DNA from: Fimbriimonadaceae bacterium | GTDB lineage: Bacteria; Armatimonadota; Fimbriimonadia; Fimbriimonadales; Fimbriimonadaceae | Assembly (NCBI GenBank): GCA_023957775.1 | Contig: JAMLGR010000013.1 | Span: 61,594 to 125,593, forward strand | DNA length: 64,000 nt | Reading direction: 5' to 3' | Shown here: positions 9,078 to 16,967 of the stretch, one piece after another | Position numbering within the stretch: the first letter of the stretch is position 1 | How the letters are laid out: each line of letters opens with the position of its first letter | Position numbers and translations under genes: made by a program | The notes under the pieces: generated by a model | What the model was told of the DNA's origin: nothing | Databases searched by the model: none | Seen by the model: only the letters and a program-made list of their open reading frames with translations

Positions 9078-10949
9078 ATGGAGGATGATGATCTTCCTTT
9101 CAGCAAATCTAGCCACCCCCATCGGCGGGAAGATGCGCAGGGAGCCAACCGGGTGACAAGCACGCTCCAGTACGATTCGATGGGCTCGGCGTTAGAGGTC
9201 GAGGACGCTGCCGGTCTGCGCGCCCAGACGACCTATACGACCCCCAACGGCACCACGCAATGGGTTTATGGAGACTACGTTCGCTGCGGGAATCCGCTGC
9301 AGGGCGCCCTTGCGTTCCAAACGATGGTTCAACTGGACTCTTACGGAGACCCCACCACCAACGAGTTCCACTATGCCTACGATCAGTCGGGGCGGCTCGT
9401 GGAAGCCGCATTCGCCCAGACGCCGACCGCGGGGTCGGCGAGCAACGGCTCTTGGTACTCGGCGAACGATCCAGCGGAGAGCCGCGCCCATGTGGTCTAC
9501 GACTACGACTCGGGCGGTCGGTGCGCCGGTGTGTACAACTACTGGGACACCTTGGATTACGGTCCCCCCAACGGCTACGACCACGCCACTCTCCTGAGTC
9601 AGGTGTACCATTACGACGCGAAGGGGCAGCGCTCGGATCAGGAGTTCTACCACGGCGATTCGGGAAGTTGGGTTTCCGACCGGACCGAGACCTACGAGTA
9701 CGATGCGCAGCGGGGGTTCCTCACAGCCGTCGACTACAACGACGGTCTGGCCGGCGAGGAGCCGAGTTGGACGTACGACCTTGCCGGGAACCGCTCGACG
9801 AGCGGGCAGAGCGCGTGGAGCTACGACGATCTGAACCGCCTGGTCTCGGGAGGGGGCTACACGTACCAAAGCGACATCATGGGCAACCGCACCTGGCGCA
9901 ACTACGGCACGAGCGGCGTGCAGCGCTACGTGTACGACGTGCTCAACCGCTGCACCAGCGTGTGCGGAGCGAGCGACGGTGCGCGCTACGAGTACAGGCC
10001 CGACGGCCTGCGGGTCGAGAAGGTCTCGGGTCTGTCGGTGACTTGGAACCCGGCCGACAGAGTGCACGGCTCTGGCTGGTACGACGAGAACTGGATCATC
10101 AACAAGGCCACGAGCCGCTACTTCTACGACGGACAGATGTGCATGGAGGAGGACAGGGTCGCCGTGCAGTACGAAGAGGTGTACCGCACCCGCTACGGCT
10201 TGGGCCCGCGGGGCATCGATTGGATGGAAACCTCGATCAGCGGGAGCCAGCGGAACCAACAGTATCCGCTCTATGATGGACATGGGAACATGATCGCCAC
10301 GATCTCGCTCGATGGGGACCTTTCCAACCTGCGCGAATACGACGCGTGGGGCGGCGTGCGCGATGAGGCGGGAGTGACGACGGATCCCAACACCCGGTAC
10401 TGCGCGAACCTTGGGCACAAGCAGGACGTCGAGTCCGGCCTGATTTACATGCGGGCGCGGTTCTACGATGCCGGCACCGGGAGGTTCATTTCCCAGGACC
10501 CGGCGATGGACGGGAGCAACTGGTTCGTTTACTGCAACAACGATCCGGTGAACTGGACGGATTCAGACGGAAGAGATCCCCTTGCCGAGAACGACTACTT
10601 CTCAAACTGGTTTGGCATTGGAATGTTGGCTTTCGGCTCAGCGGCAATAATCGCTGCCCCTTTGTTTGGCATCCCCCCTTCGGCAGCTGAGATTTCGGCC
10701 GTGACCACCCTCTTGGTTTTTGCGGCGTATGCGTTCGGAGAAGCACTGTCGGAAATCCAGTATTCGCACGCTCGCTTTGTCAGGTTCATGAAGGGTGCCA
10801 GGGCCTTTGGAGCCCTTTTCGCGGGCTTGGCAGTAGCTCTGAGCTATACCAAGTTTGCTTCGGGCCTCAAGCGCTGGCTCGTGTACGGCGCGATGGCTTA
10901 CGATGTAATTCTGCTGGGGTTAATCATCTCGATCGATGTCAATGAGTGA
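9078..10949 (+). CDS. RHS-repeat protein, N-terminally truncated, with membrane-helix tip 3
   Basis: The 623-residue frame is intact. Homology to the first RHS gene starts near 9137 (ANRVTSTLQYDSMG). Relative to that gene about 270 bp are missing in frame (4413 joins 4684 at a shared cggt). It continues through YD repeats to the conserved core end (GLIYMRARFYDAGTGRFIS, YCNNDPVNW) near 10560. The tip of about 125 residues contains four hydrophobic stretches (GIGMLAFGSAAIIAAPLFG; SAVTTLLVFAAYAFG; AFGALFAGLAVALSY; VYGAMAYDVILLGLIIS). No signal peptide or N-terminal RHS plug is present, so this may be a silent donor cassette. It lies inside the 3.1-kb unit bounded by the tRNA-Val repeats. Confidence 0.75.
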   Translation: MEDDDLPFSKSSHPHRREDAQGANRVTSTLQYDSMGSALEVEDAAGLRAQTTYTTPNGTTQWVYGDYVRCGNPLQGALAFQTMVQLDSYGDPTTNEFHYAYDQSGRLVEAAFAQTPTAGSASNGSWYSANDPAESRAHVVYDYDSGGRCAGVYNYWDTLDYGPPNGYDHATLLSQVYHYDAKGQRSDQEFYHGDSGSWVSDRTETYEYDAQRGFLTAVDYNDGLAGEEPSWTYDLAGNRSTSGQSAWSYDDLNRLVSGGGYTYQSDIMGNRTWRNYGTSGVQRYVYDVLNRCTSVCGASDGARYEYRPDGLRVEKVSGLSVTWNPADRVHGSGWYDENWIINKATSRYFYDGQMCMEEDRVAVQYEEVYRTRYGLGPRGIDWMETSISGSQRNQQYPLYDGHGNMIATISLDGDLSNLREYDAWGGVRDEAGVTTDPNTRYCANLGHKQDVESGLIYMRARFYDAGTGRFISQDPAMDGSNWFVYCNNDPVNWTDSDGRDPLAENDYFSNWFGIGMLAFGSAAIIAAPLFGIPPSAAEISAVTTLLVFAAYAFGEALSEIQYSHARFVRFMKGARAFGALFAGLAVALSYTKFASGLKRWLVYGAMAYDVILLGLIISIDVNE

Positions 10950-11280
10950 ACGAATCGGCCTTGTTGCAGCTTGGACCCTCCTCACGATCGTAAGTATCGT
11001 GACCGTGCGGCACCACGGAGCATGGCCTTCAGGCTTGCTCCTTCTAAGTGTCGGGCTGTGTGTTCCGACCGTGTTTGGTTCGTCGGCGTTCAGAAGGAGG
11101 GCTCGTCGAATCTCGATCGGCGGCGAAGCGCTCATCCTTTTGGTGATGCTCGTTGCTGAGTGGGTGGCTGGAAGCTCATATGCGCCGGTGCTGTTGCAAG
11201 TCACGTTCTTGCTGTTTGTCGAGGTCGCCGCTGGACCACGGAAGCCTAACATCGTGGATCGCGAGCAACATGGTTCTTGA
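10936..11280 (+). CDS. Small membrane protein, putative partner of RHS tip 3
   Basis: The 114-residue product starts at ATG 10936 or ATG 10942; both overlap the end of the RHS gene (stop 10947-10949), giving translational coupling like the other two tip-partner pairs. Hydrophobic segments: LVAAWTLLTIVSIV, SGLLLLSVGLCVPTVFG, ALILLVMLVAEWVAG and VLLQVTFLLFVEVAA. A basic cluster RRRARR lies between the second and third segments. No family was recognised. Immunity function is inferred from position. Confidence 0.55.
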   Translation: MSMSERIGLVAAWTLLTIVSIVTVRHHGAWPSGLLLLSVGLCVPTVFGSSAFRRRARRISIGGEALILLVMLVAEWVAGSSYAPVLLQVTFLLFVEVAAGPRKPNIVDREQHGS

Positions 11281-11329
11281 GGCTTGACAAATTGCAGGAC
11301 TATTCAGGGTCGATCCAGCAGGTGGGCGC

Positions 11330-11593
11330 ATGATTGAAGCCTATGTCCAATACGCTGAGGGCCTCATCGTCCTTTTGGTTATTGTCCTCACAGGGTGGTT
11401 TTTGCGCAGCCACCCGCCCAAAAGACCCAGAGCTAAGGCGCTCGTGCTGATTGGTGCCGTCATTGTGATCATTTCCGTTGGGGTGGACCATGTAATCGCA
11501 AACCTCGGGTACGACTACACGGATCCGTTCCGCATCATTCTATGGGGCGTGATTCTGTTGGTTAGTGGCTCTGTAACTAGGGCCACCCTGTAG
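11330..11593 (+). CDS. Small membrane protein, unknown
   Basis: This 87-residue frame lies 49 bp after the tip-3 partner. It has three hydrophobic helices (EGLIVLLVIVLTGWFL; ALVLIGAVIVIISVGV; FRIILWGVILLVSGSV) separated by a PPKRPRAK basic loop. It may be a second immunity protein left from another tip, as RHS and CDI loci often accumulate orphan immunity genes, or an unrelated membrane protein. G+C is lower than in the flanking core sequence. Confidence 0.45.
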   Translation: MIEAYVQYAEGLIVLLVIVLTGWFLRSHPPKRPRAKALVLIGAVIVIISVGVDHVIANLGYDYTDPFRIILWGVILLVSGSVTRATL

Positions 11594-11835
11594 ATGACGC
11601 GCGAGGTTGTTTCCTCGATTTGCACAAGTCCCGGCATGCCCTTGGTGGTCTACCCACCGAATCTAAGGCCAATGCAAGAGTGGCCCATGTACGATGGAGG
11701 CAGTGTGTGCGTGGCATTGCCGTCGTGAGGACGAATGGTCCGCGACTCCTTGAAGTCTGTTGAGGCAGACGGTTGCTTTTGTCTTAGCCTCCTCGGGGAG
11801 TACGTCAGCCGCAATCATGGAGCAGTCCATTCTAA

Positions 11836-11975
<140 letters not shown>

Positions 11976-12140
11976 CCACCAACGAGTTTCACTATCCTTA
12001 CAATCAGTCGGGGCGGCTCGTGGAAGCCGCCTTTGCCCAGACGCCTACCGCGGGGCCGGCGAGCGGTGTGCGCCTAGGACGCGAATGGGCAGCGATCCGA
12101 TCAGGACCTCTACCACGGGGACCCGGGAAGCTGGAACGGC
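11976..12140 (+). pseudogene. RHS core fragment
   Basis: Bases from 11976 match the RHS core from about 4825 (coding TNEFHY, then QSGRLVEAAFAQTPTAG) up to about 12065. They then jump to sequence like 9617-9670 (DQDLYHGDPGSW) with the middle missing and the frame lost. It is a dead scrap that shows how far RHS core sequence has been broken up and joined to the tRNA-fragment repeat. The 242 bases before the repeat (11594-11835) show no gene. Confidence 0.7.
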
Positions 12141-12169
12141 TGTCGGCCCGAGCGGAGGGCTTGGCAGGC

Positions 12170-12175
12170 TACAAT
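12170..12175 (+). promoter_or_regulatory. -10-like TACAAT box
   Basis: TACAAT ends 8 nt before the ATG at 12184 of the nucleotidyltransferase gene, which would give a leaderless or nearly leaderless transcript. No good -35 was seen. Confidence 0.35.
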
Positions 12176-12183
12176 CAGCAGAG

Positions 12184-12477
12184 ATGACCCCTGAAAGCGT
12201 CGCCCGAATACTCAAGCCGCACGCCCACGATCTCCGTGACAGATTCGGAGTCGATACGATCGTGCTCTTTGGATCCGTGGCCAGAGGGGAGGCGACGGAG
12301 GACAGCGACGTGGATCTGATGGTGCGGTTCGCGCGCCCCCCGACCTACGAGGTCTTCCTGGACCTGGCGGACGGTCTGGAAGCCGCGCTCGGCAGGCCTG
12401 TCGATCTGGTGACCGCCTCAGCCGTGCGGGCGCGCCTGCGCTCGCGCATCGCTAAGGAGGGAGTACGTGTCGCGTGA
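12184..12477 (+). CDS. MNT-type nucleotidyltransferase antitoxin
   Basis: The 97-residue protein starts at ATG 12184; the longer upstream frame is not protein-like. It carries IVLFGSVARGEATEDSDVDL, with the GSVARG loop and catalytic SDVDL pair of minimal nucleotidyltransferases. It overlaps the next HEPN gene by 11 bp, so the pair is translationally coupled. By family knowledge the enzyme AMPylates and silences the HEPN ribonuclease. This is the only MNT/HEPN module in the window with both genes full length. Confidence 0.9.
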   Translation: MTPESVARILKPHAHDLRDRFGVDTIVLFGSVARGEATEDSDVDLMVRFARPPTYEVFLDLADGLEAALGRPVDLVTASAVRARLRSRIAKEGVRVA

Positions 12478-12817
12478 GCGGGACGACCTGCTCGCCGACA
12501 TCAAGGAGGCGGCAGAACGCGCCGTTCGGCATGTGCACGGCCTGTCGAGGGAGCGGTTCCTGGAGGATGAAAAGAGCATCGATGCGGTTATTCGGTGCCT
12601 GGAGATCGTCGGCGAAGCCGCAAAGCGGGTAAGTGCCGAAGACCGAGCCGCGCTGCCGCACCTACCCTGGCGAGCCATGACCGGCCTCAGAGACCGCTTG
12701 ATTCACGACTATCTGGGTACGGACTTGGAGATCGTCTGGGAGGTGGTCAGCGTCCAACTGCCCGCACTTCTCGCATCTCCGCCGTTCCCGGAGATCGCAT
12801 CGGACTCCGAAGCATGA
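12467..12817 (+). CDS. HEPN-domain (DUF86) ribonuclease toxin
   Basis: GTG 12467 follows an AAGGAGGG ribosome site at 12454-12461 that lies inside the antitoxin gene. The 116 residues span the whole DUF86 HEPN fold: an N-terminal helix, CLEIVGEAAKRVSAEDR, LPHLPW and then GLRDRLIHDYLGTDLEIVW. RDRLIHDY contains the R-X4-H catalytic motif and the adjacent Tyr that MntA-type partners modify. HEPN toxins of this class cut RNA. The module is intact and probably functional, either for stabilisation of the accessory region or phage defence. Confidence 0.88.
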   Translation: MSRERDDLLADIKEAAERAVRHVHGLSRERFLEDEKSIDAVIRCLEIVGEAAKRVSAEDRAALPHLPWRAMTGLRDRLIHDYLGTDLEIVWEVVSVQLPALLASPPFPEIASDSEA

Positions 12818-13018
12818 TCTGAGCATCGGAACCGCCTCTAGGGGACGATGCGTGGGTGTTTCTCAAAAAAGACTGTATTCCTCCAATGAGGAAGTCAATC
12901 TAAAAGTCGTCCTTCCTTGACAACCGCGGAACCTCACCGCCGCGGCCACATGCCCATGTGTCCGGAACGTGGCCTTTGACGGGATCGCCAAGAGTATGCA
13001 ACTCGCCATAATGCACCT

Positions 13019-13336
13019 ATGAACCCCATGGCGCTACTGGAGTCCTTGCGCCCGCAGATTGAAGCACTCTGTCGTCGATACGGAGTCGAGCGGCTTCGCC
13101 TCTTCGGCAGCGTGCTCCGGCCTGACTGGAGCCCTCAATCGAGCGACTTCGATTTCGTCGTCGAATTCGGCTCGCCACCTCCCGGGATCAATCTCTTCGA
13201 CCAGCAATTCGGTCTTCAGGTCGATCTCGAGCGCGTGCTCGGGCGGCCCGTGGATTTGGTGGATTGGAAGGCGGCCAAGAAGCCGATCTTCCGCGAAATC
13301 GCGGAAGGGCAGGCCAAGGAGTTCTATGCGGCCTGA
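13019..13336 (+). CDS. MNT-type nucleotidyltransferase antitoxin, partner broken
   Basis: The 105-residue protein begins at ATG 13019, seven bases after a CATAAT box. The signature is RLRLFGSVLRPDWSPQSSDF with the catalytic pair in SDFDFVVEF, and a typical LGRPVDLVDW strand follows. It overlaps the following HEPN start (13326) by 11 bp, exactly as in the 12.2-kb module. The HEPN partner is cut off after about 45 residues, leaving this antitoxin orphaned. Confidence 0.85.
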   Translation: MNPMALLESLRPQIEALCRRYGVERLRLFGSVLRPDWSPQSSDFDFVVEFGSPPPGINLFDQQFGLQVDLERVLGRPVDLVDWKAAKKPIFREIAEGQAKEFYAA

Positions 13337-13478
13337 GACGCGCCAGAGCCTTGCCGATGCGTGGTCTGCTGCCGAAGAAGCTTCTCGGCTCGCGGCCAGC
13401 GGCTGGCAAGAGGATAGGACGCTCGCGCTCGCCGTGGAGCGGCTGCTTATGATTATCGGCGGGCCATTTAGACGACCT
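13326..13478 (+). pseudogene. HEPN toxin fragment (N-terminal part only)
   Basis: ATG 13326 opens a HEPN-like N-terminus (ETRQSLADAWSAAEEASRLA ... LAVERLLMIIG). At the point where the family continues with GEAANRVS the sequence changes to unrelated residues (GPFRRPRRGVSGPGG) and runs in the same frame into the following lipoprotein gene. The R-X4-H motif is missing, so no toxin is made. The break near 13465 looks like a deletion junction. Confidence 0.65.
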
Positions 13479-13514
13479 CGGCGTGGAGTTTCTGGCCCCG
13501 GGGGGCCGAGAGCG

Positions 13515-14042
13515 TTGGGGAAGGTGGCGCGCACAGCCCAACTGCTCTTGGCAGTCACCGTGTGCGCATGCGGTTGCCACCGATCGACAGTTCCGCCGGC
13601 GATGAGCGTGGAGGAGTACGATTCTTCGTACAACGTCCTGATGCACGACTATGAAAAGGAAGTCGTCTATCAAACGGCCAAGCCGATCCCGGCCAAACCC
13701 AAAGAAGGACCGCTGGGTCCTTGGTATCAGGGGTTGGCAGAGGGACTTCTCGGCCTGAGCACGGCGACCCGCGGCACTGTGCAGCGGCTCGACCTCATTC
13801 GGCCACCGCCCGAACGATTGGATGTGCATCGAGCAACCCGCGTGTTTTTCGATCTTCTGGCAACGGACCTTGACGAATGGGCCGCGACGACTCGGACGGG
13901 CAACAAGAAAAAGATTGACGAGCAGATCGACTCTCAGTGGGATCGTGAACGTCCGGTCTTGGAGCACTACTTAGCCGAGGCAAAGCGTGTGGGCTACGTG
14001 GTTCCAGAAGCGCTCCAGCACTGGCCTCCGGGACCGCAGTAG
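13515..14042 (+). CDS. Lipoprotein of unknown function, paralogue A
   Basis: A TTG at 13515 or GTG at 13524 gives a short signal ending in VTVCACGCHRS, with Cys residues placed for lipidation. The open frame extends upstream through the HEPN fragment, but that is a fusion of unrelated pieces. The mature part of about 150 residues is helical and charged (DSSYNVLMHDYEKEVVYQTA; RPPPERLDVHRATRVFF; YLAEAKRVGYVVPEAL). It is clearly paralogous to the next gene. No known family was recognised; the conserved PPERL-HRAT region resembles small proteins that sum residue charge and time steps, but no function can be assigned. Confidence 0.65.
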   Translation: MGKVARTAQLLLAVTVCACGCHRSTVPPAMSVEEYDSSYNVLMHDYEKEVVYQTAKPIPAKPKEGPLGPWYQGLAEGLLGLSTATRGTVQRLDLIRPPPERLDVHRATRVFFDLLATDLDEWAATTRTGNKKKIDEQIDSQWDRERPVLEHYLAEAKRVGYVVPEALQHWPPGPQ

Positions 14043-14070
14043 GTGAGTTGAGCGGCAGTCATTGGACGAA

Positions 14071-14643
14071 ATGAAGGCAGACATCGCGAGGCGCAACAGA
14101 GGATCTTCGGCGATCATGTGGGCAGCGGCGGGCACGGGTCCGCTACTGCTGGCAGTCCTCTTGTGCACTTGGGGTTGCCACCGATCGACTGTTCAACCTG
14201 CGGTGAGCGCGCAGGCGTACGATTCCGCGTACAACGCCCTGATGCTTGAGTATGAGAAGGAACTGATCTATCAAACCCACAAGCCCTTTCCGTCCCGACC
14301 GAAGAAGGGTCCGCTTGAGCCTTGGTTCCAGGAGGTCGCCGATGGAGTTATGGCCGTTGGAACGGCGACCCATGGCTTTGTCGGGCGCCTCGACAAATTG
14401 CGACCACCGCCCGAACGATTGGAGGTTCATCGCGCCACCCGGGCCTATCTCGACATCCTGGCAACAGGGAATGACGAATGGGCGGCAACGATTCGAACAG
14501 GCGATGACAAGAAGATTGACAAGGAGCAGAAGGTTCATTACGATCGCTACCGTGAGGCTCTCGGGCGTTACAAGACCGAGGCCAGGCGCGTTGGATACGT
14601 TGTGCCGGACGGGCTCGAGCATTGGCCTCCGGAACGCGGTTAG
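14071..14643 (+). CDS. Lipoprotein of unknown function, paralogue B
   Basis: Paralogue of the preceding gene, 28 bp downstream, with matching blocks: CHRSTVQPA, AYDSAYNALMLEYEKELIYQ, LRPPPERLEVHRATRAY, NDEWAATIRTGDDKKID and RRVGYVVPDGLEHWPP. Starts at 14062 (TTG), 14071 (ATG) and 14116 (ATG) are possible; 14116 would give the neatest signal (MWAAAGTGPLLLAVLLCTWG, then Cys). The tandem pair suggests recent duplication in the accessory region. Function unknown. Confidence 0.72.
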   Translation: MKADIARRNRGSSAIMWAAAGTGPLLLAVLLCTWGCHRSTVQPAVSAQAYDSAYNALMLEYEKELIYQTHKPFPSRPKKGPLEPWFQEVADGVMAVGTATHGFVGRLDKLRPPPERLEVHRATRAYLDILATGNDEWAATIRTGDDKKIDKEQKVHYDRYREALGRYKTEARRVGYVVPDGLEHWPPERG

Positions 14644-14684
14644 ACCGAGTACAGGGGCAATCTCGGTCGAACGAGAGCAGATCC

Positions 14685-15005
14685 CTATTGAGCGACGAGA
14701 AGTCCGACGGACCAAGCGAGCAGAATCAGAGAGCAAACTGCGAACAGAGCGTAGGAGTCCTGTCGCGCTCCACTCCGGTAGCATCGAATCATTGTAGCGA
14801 CTCCTGCGGTCAGGGTTAGCGCTTCGATAACGAGCCAGGCACCTCCCAACGCGAGTTCAACAAGAACAAGCGGGCTGTCACTGGCAAGGACCATTTGAGA
14901 GATCCAGTACGGCAAGAAGGACAACTGACTGAGGAGCATCCACGCAATGAGTCTTCGTGTCTCTGGCATTTGCCTCAAGGAGTACCTCTTTGACCAACGG
15001 AGCAT
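14685..15005 (-). CDS. Small membrane protein
   Basis: A 106-residue protein on the minus strand, convergent with paralogue B. It has three hydrophobic helices: LIAWMLLSQLSFLPYWISQM, LVLVELALGGAWLVIEALTL and YALFAVCSLILLAWSVGLLV, with a basic N-terminus (RWSKRYSLRQ). Lower G+C than the core chromosome. No family recognised; size and topology resemble the small membrane genes after the RHS tips. Confidence 0.55.
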   Translation of the reverse strand: MLRWSKRYSLRQMPETRRLIAWMLLSQLSFLPYWISQMVLASDSPLVLVELALGGAWLVIEALTLTAGVATMIRCYRSGARQDSYALFAVCSLILLAWSVGLLVAQ

Positions 15006-15095
15006 CGTCGTTTGCCGCCCACGTTTCGGATCAATAGTAACCCAATCAGGGATACCTAATCATGCGTTTGCCGGAATCGAGCATCGAGGCGTACC

Positions 15096-15956
15096 GTGGC
15101 TGACCATACCGACGGCCCCACGAATCTGCAGGTCTTCAGAACGGCCCTTGCAACGTTGGGATTCAAGGACCTCGAAAGGGTCTCCAACGCAAGGCGAGAC
15201 GCGCTCCTGACCGCGCTGCAAGCATTTGCTCCTGGCTCTGTGCCCCAAGGCGGCTCGGGTGTCCAACGCGCACTGTGGGACGGGCTCGGGATGGACGACG
15301 AATGTTGCGCCTCGAAGACGATCCAAAAGCTCGCGTCAGCCGCCGGAACGGTGGGGATCTTCATCGATTTGGAGTGGCCACTCCTCCAAGCAACGCCCCC
15401 CGATCATCCGTGGGCTCATCTTCTGGGCGAGTCCGATTGGGATGCGGTCTTGGACGTCCATGTCTTTCCGATGCACGACCCGAGCTGGCTCTTCATCAAG
15501 ACCCAAGAGGCTGCGTTTGGGCCTTACCTCCTTCCGTGGGCTGTCTTGCAGGCCGAGAAGGAGAGTTATGTGCCGACCGCCGGTCTCATCGAGGCACTGC
15601 TTCAGGCCTTAGATGGCGCCTTGCTGCCATCTGATACGGTCAAGGTGAGCGCGGATCACGAGAGGTATCGCGTTCGGGCAGTGGGTCCCGACAGCGATTT
15701 GACTATCGGCGTCGATCGGTGCGACCACCGGCTGTACGCCTTCGCGACACGACGTGCCGAGAACGAGTCGGACACTACATGGGAATCCGGGCACCGGATT
15801 GCATTCTCGGCCATCACGGCGGGTGAGGTGGCAGAGGGGACCGACTTGGAGGACGCGTTTCTCCCGTTGGTGGATCCAGACGACGTCGTCGAAGTCTCAA
15901 CTCGGCTCCGTCTTGCCGTGGAGGTGATTTACACCCTTCGCCGGCGCCTTGGTTAG
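15096..15956 (+). CDS. Hypothetical protein, 286 residues
   Basis: GTG 15096 follows a GAGG about seven bases upstream. The protein is soluble and acidic, with no signal peptide or membrane segment. Readable features are ARRDALLTALQAFAPGSVP near the N-terminus, a Trp-rich middle (DHPWAHLLGESDWDAVLDVH) and a long acidic C-terminal third. I recognise no family. Its 3' end abuts the cut end of the nucleotidyltransferase remnant on the other strand, suggesting it arrived by insertion or deletion there. Confidence 0.6.
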   Translation: MADHTDGPTNLQVFRTALATLGFKDLERVSNARRDALLTALQAFAPGSVPQGGSGVQRALWDGLGMDDECCASKTIQKLASAAGTVGIFIDLEWPLLQATPPDHPWAHLLGESDWDAVLDVHVFPMHDPSWLFIKTQEAAFGPYLLPWAVLQAEKESYVPTAGLIEALLQALDGALLPSDTVKVSADHERYRVRAVGPDSDLTIGVDRCDHRLYAFATRRAENESDTTWESGHRIAFSAITAGEVAEGTDLEDAFLPLVDPDDVVEVSTRLRLAVEVIYTLRRRLG

Positions 15957-16050
15957 GACGGGCAAGCTCGAAAGCCCCAACGACGAGGTACTCAACCTCG
16001 TTCCGGTTCAACAGCGCGCAGAACTCTTTCCAGTCTTTGTGGAGGTCCAT
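15954..16050 (-). pseudogene. Nucleotidyltransferase remnant (N-terminus only)
   Basis: On the minus strand, ATG 16050 begins DLHKDWKEFCALLNRNEVEY followed by LVVGAF, the usual start of stand-alone nucleotidyltransferases that sit behind a 60-70-residue partner. Similarity ends near 15954 just before the expected sugar-nucleotide loop and metal-binding Asp pair. The break coincides with the end of the hypothetical gene at 15956. Confidence 0.55.
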
Positions 16051-16177
16051 AGTAGGCCCGCATGAGCTTGAGCAGCAATGTAACCCGCTCCGAAGGGGTA
16101 AGGCTCCGATAGTATTCCCGATCCGCCTGGTCGGCTTCAGCATGGTTCTTGAAGCTCCGCATCGTCCGGTCCATCAT
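15992..16177 (-). CDS. 61-residue partner of the nucleotidyltransferase remnant
   Basis: The frame reads RTMRSFKNHAEADQADREYY, then RSLTPSERVTLLLKLMRAYY. Short proteins with this HAEAD-DREYY-TP-ER pattern precede nucleotidyltransferase genes in putative two-gene toxin-antitoxin modules. It overlaps the remnant's start by 59 bp. With its partner lost it is a leftover. It is the fourth nucleotidyltransferase-type module in the first 16 kb. Confidence 0.6.
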   Translation of the reverse strand: MMDRTMRSFKNHAEADQADREYYRSLTPSERVTLLLKLMRAYYGPPQRLERVLRAVEPERG

Positions 16178-16231
16178 GACTATTTTACCACTTTGACCTC
16201 GGCAAGCCGCCGGTGCCTTGAAAGGAAGCGC

Positions 16232-16774
16232 TCAATCGCCCTTGGGAATCTGCACCTGAAGCAGCGTCGCCCCTTGATAGTGGACCCCGTGCTCCCGGTC
16301 GGCGAAGTTCACGGAAATCTTGTATCCGGTGTAGGACGGCGTCGGGCCACCGCTGGCACCCAGGTCGAAGCCGTAGATGCCCGGCTCATCTGTGTTCACA
16401 AGGGCCGGCCTCATGGTGGTCGCCCAGTCGAAGCCCGTGTAACCGCCACCTCCCACCTGCGTTCCCGAGCCTACGGCCCACACGATGTGGAAGTTCGATT
16501 TTTGGAGGCCGGTCAAGGGGCTTCCGTCAGCCTTCACCACCAACACGGCGAGCTTGCGGTGGGCCGCAGGGGCGCCCACCAAGACGTCGCTGCCGAAGGC
16601 TGCGCTGATTTCCACGCGCTCTGGTCGAATCGTCGGACGCTGGATCTGTGTTGGGCGCCGTTGCTCTTGGGCGCCGCCCCACCCCGAGGCGACGATCACT
16701 CCGATAGCTAGGCCAAGGGGCACGGCCACTCCAACGAGGGCCCGTCGAAGGCGAAGGGAAGGGTCGGTGTTCAT
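16232..16774 (-). CDS. Exported protein of unknown function
   Basis: The 180-residue product has a basic N-terminus and a hydrophobic segment (LVGVAVPLGLAIGVIVASG) that is a signal peptide or anchor. A Pro/Arg-rich linker and a beta-rich domain follow (AHRKLAVLVVKADGSPLTGL, YTGYKISVNF, GATLLQVQIP). The phrase VVKADGSPLTGLQ is typical of bacterial Ig-like or CarboxypepD-like surface domains, but the match is too short to name one. Confidence 0.6.
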   Translation of the reverse strand: MNTDPSLRLRRALVGVAVPLGLAIGVIVASGWGGAQEQRRPTQIQRPTIRPERVEISAAFGSDVLVGAPAAHRKLAVLVVKADGSPLTGLQKSNFHIVWAVGSGTQVGGGGYTGFDWATTMRPALVNTDEPGIYGFDLGASGGPTPSYTGYKISVNFADREHGVHYQGATLLQVQIPKGD

Positions 16775-16967
16775 ACGGACATTATCAACTGTTAGCGGAA
16801 TCGTAGGCCAGGGCTCATGTCATGTTCAGAAGACCGGGCCGATTCACGTTCCTTGACGGCGGGTCGCGCTTGCCTTGCTGGGCATCTCCGTTCGCCATCT
16901 GGGCGCCGTCCCGCAACGCGCCTGACACAGATTGGGCTAAGGTGGAGGTGCCGTCACGGAGGGCGAT

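Noticed and set aside
13059..14042. Single plus-strand open frame of 327 residues
   Set aside because: It joins antiframe of the 13.0-kb nucleotidyltransferase, a HEPN fragment and a lipoprotein; only the parts from 13326 and from about 13515 are real.
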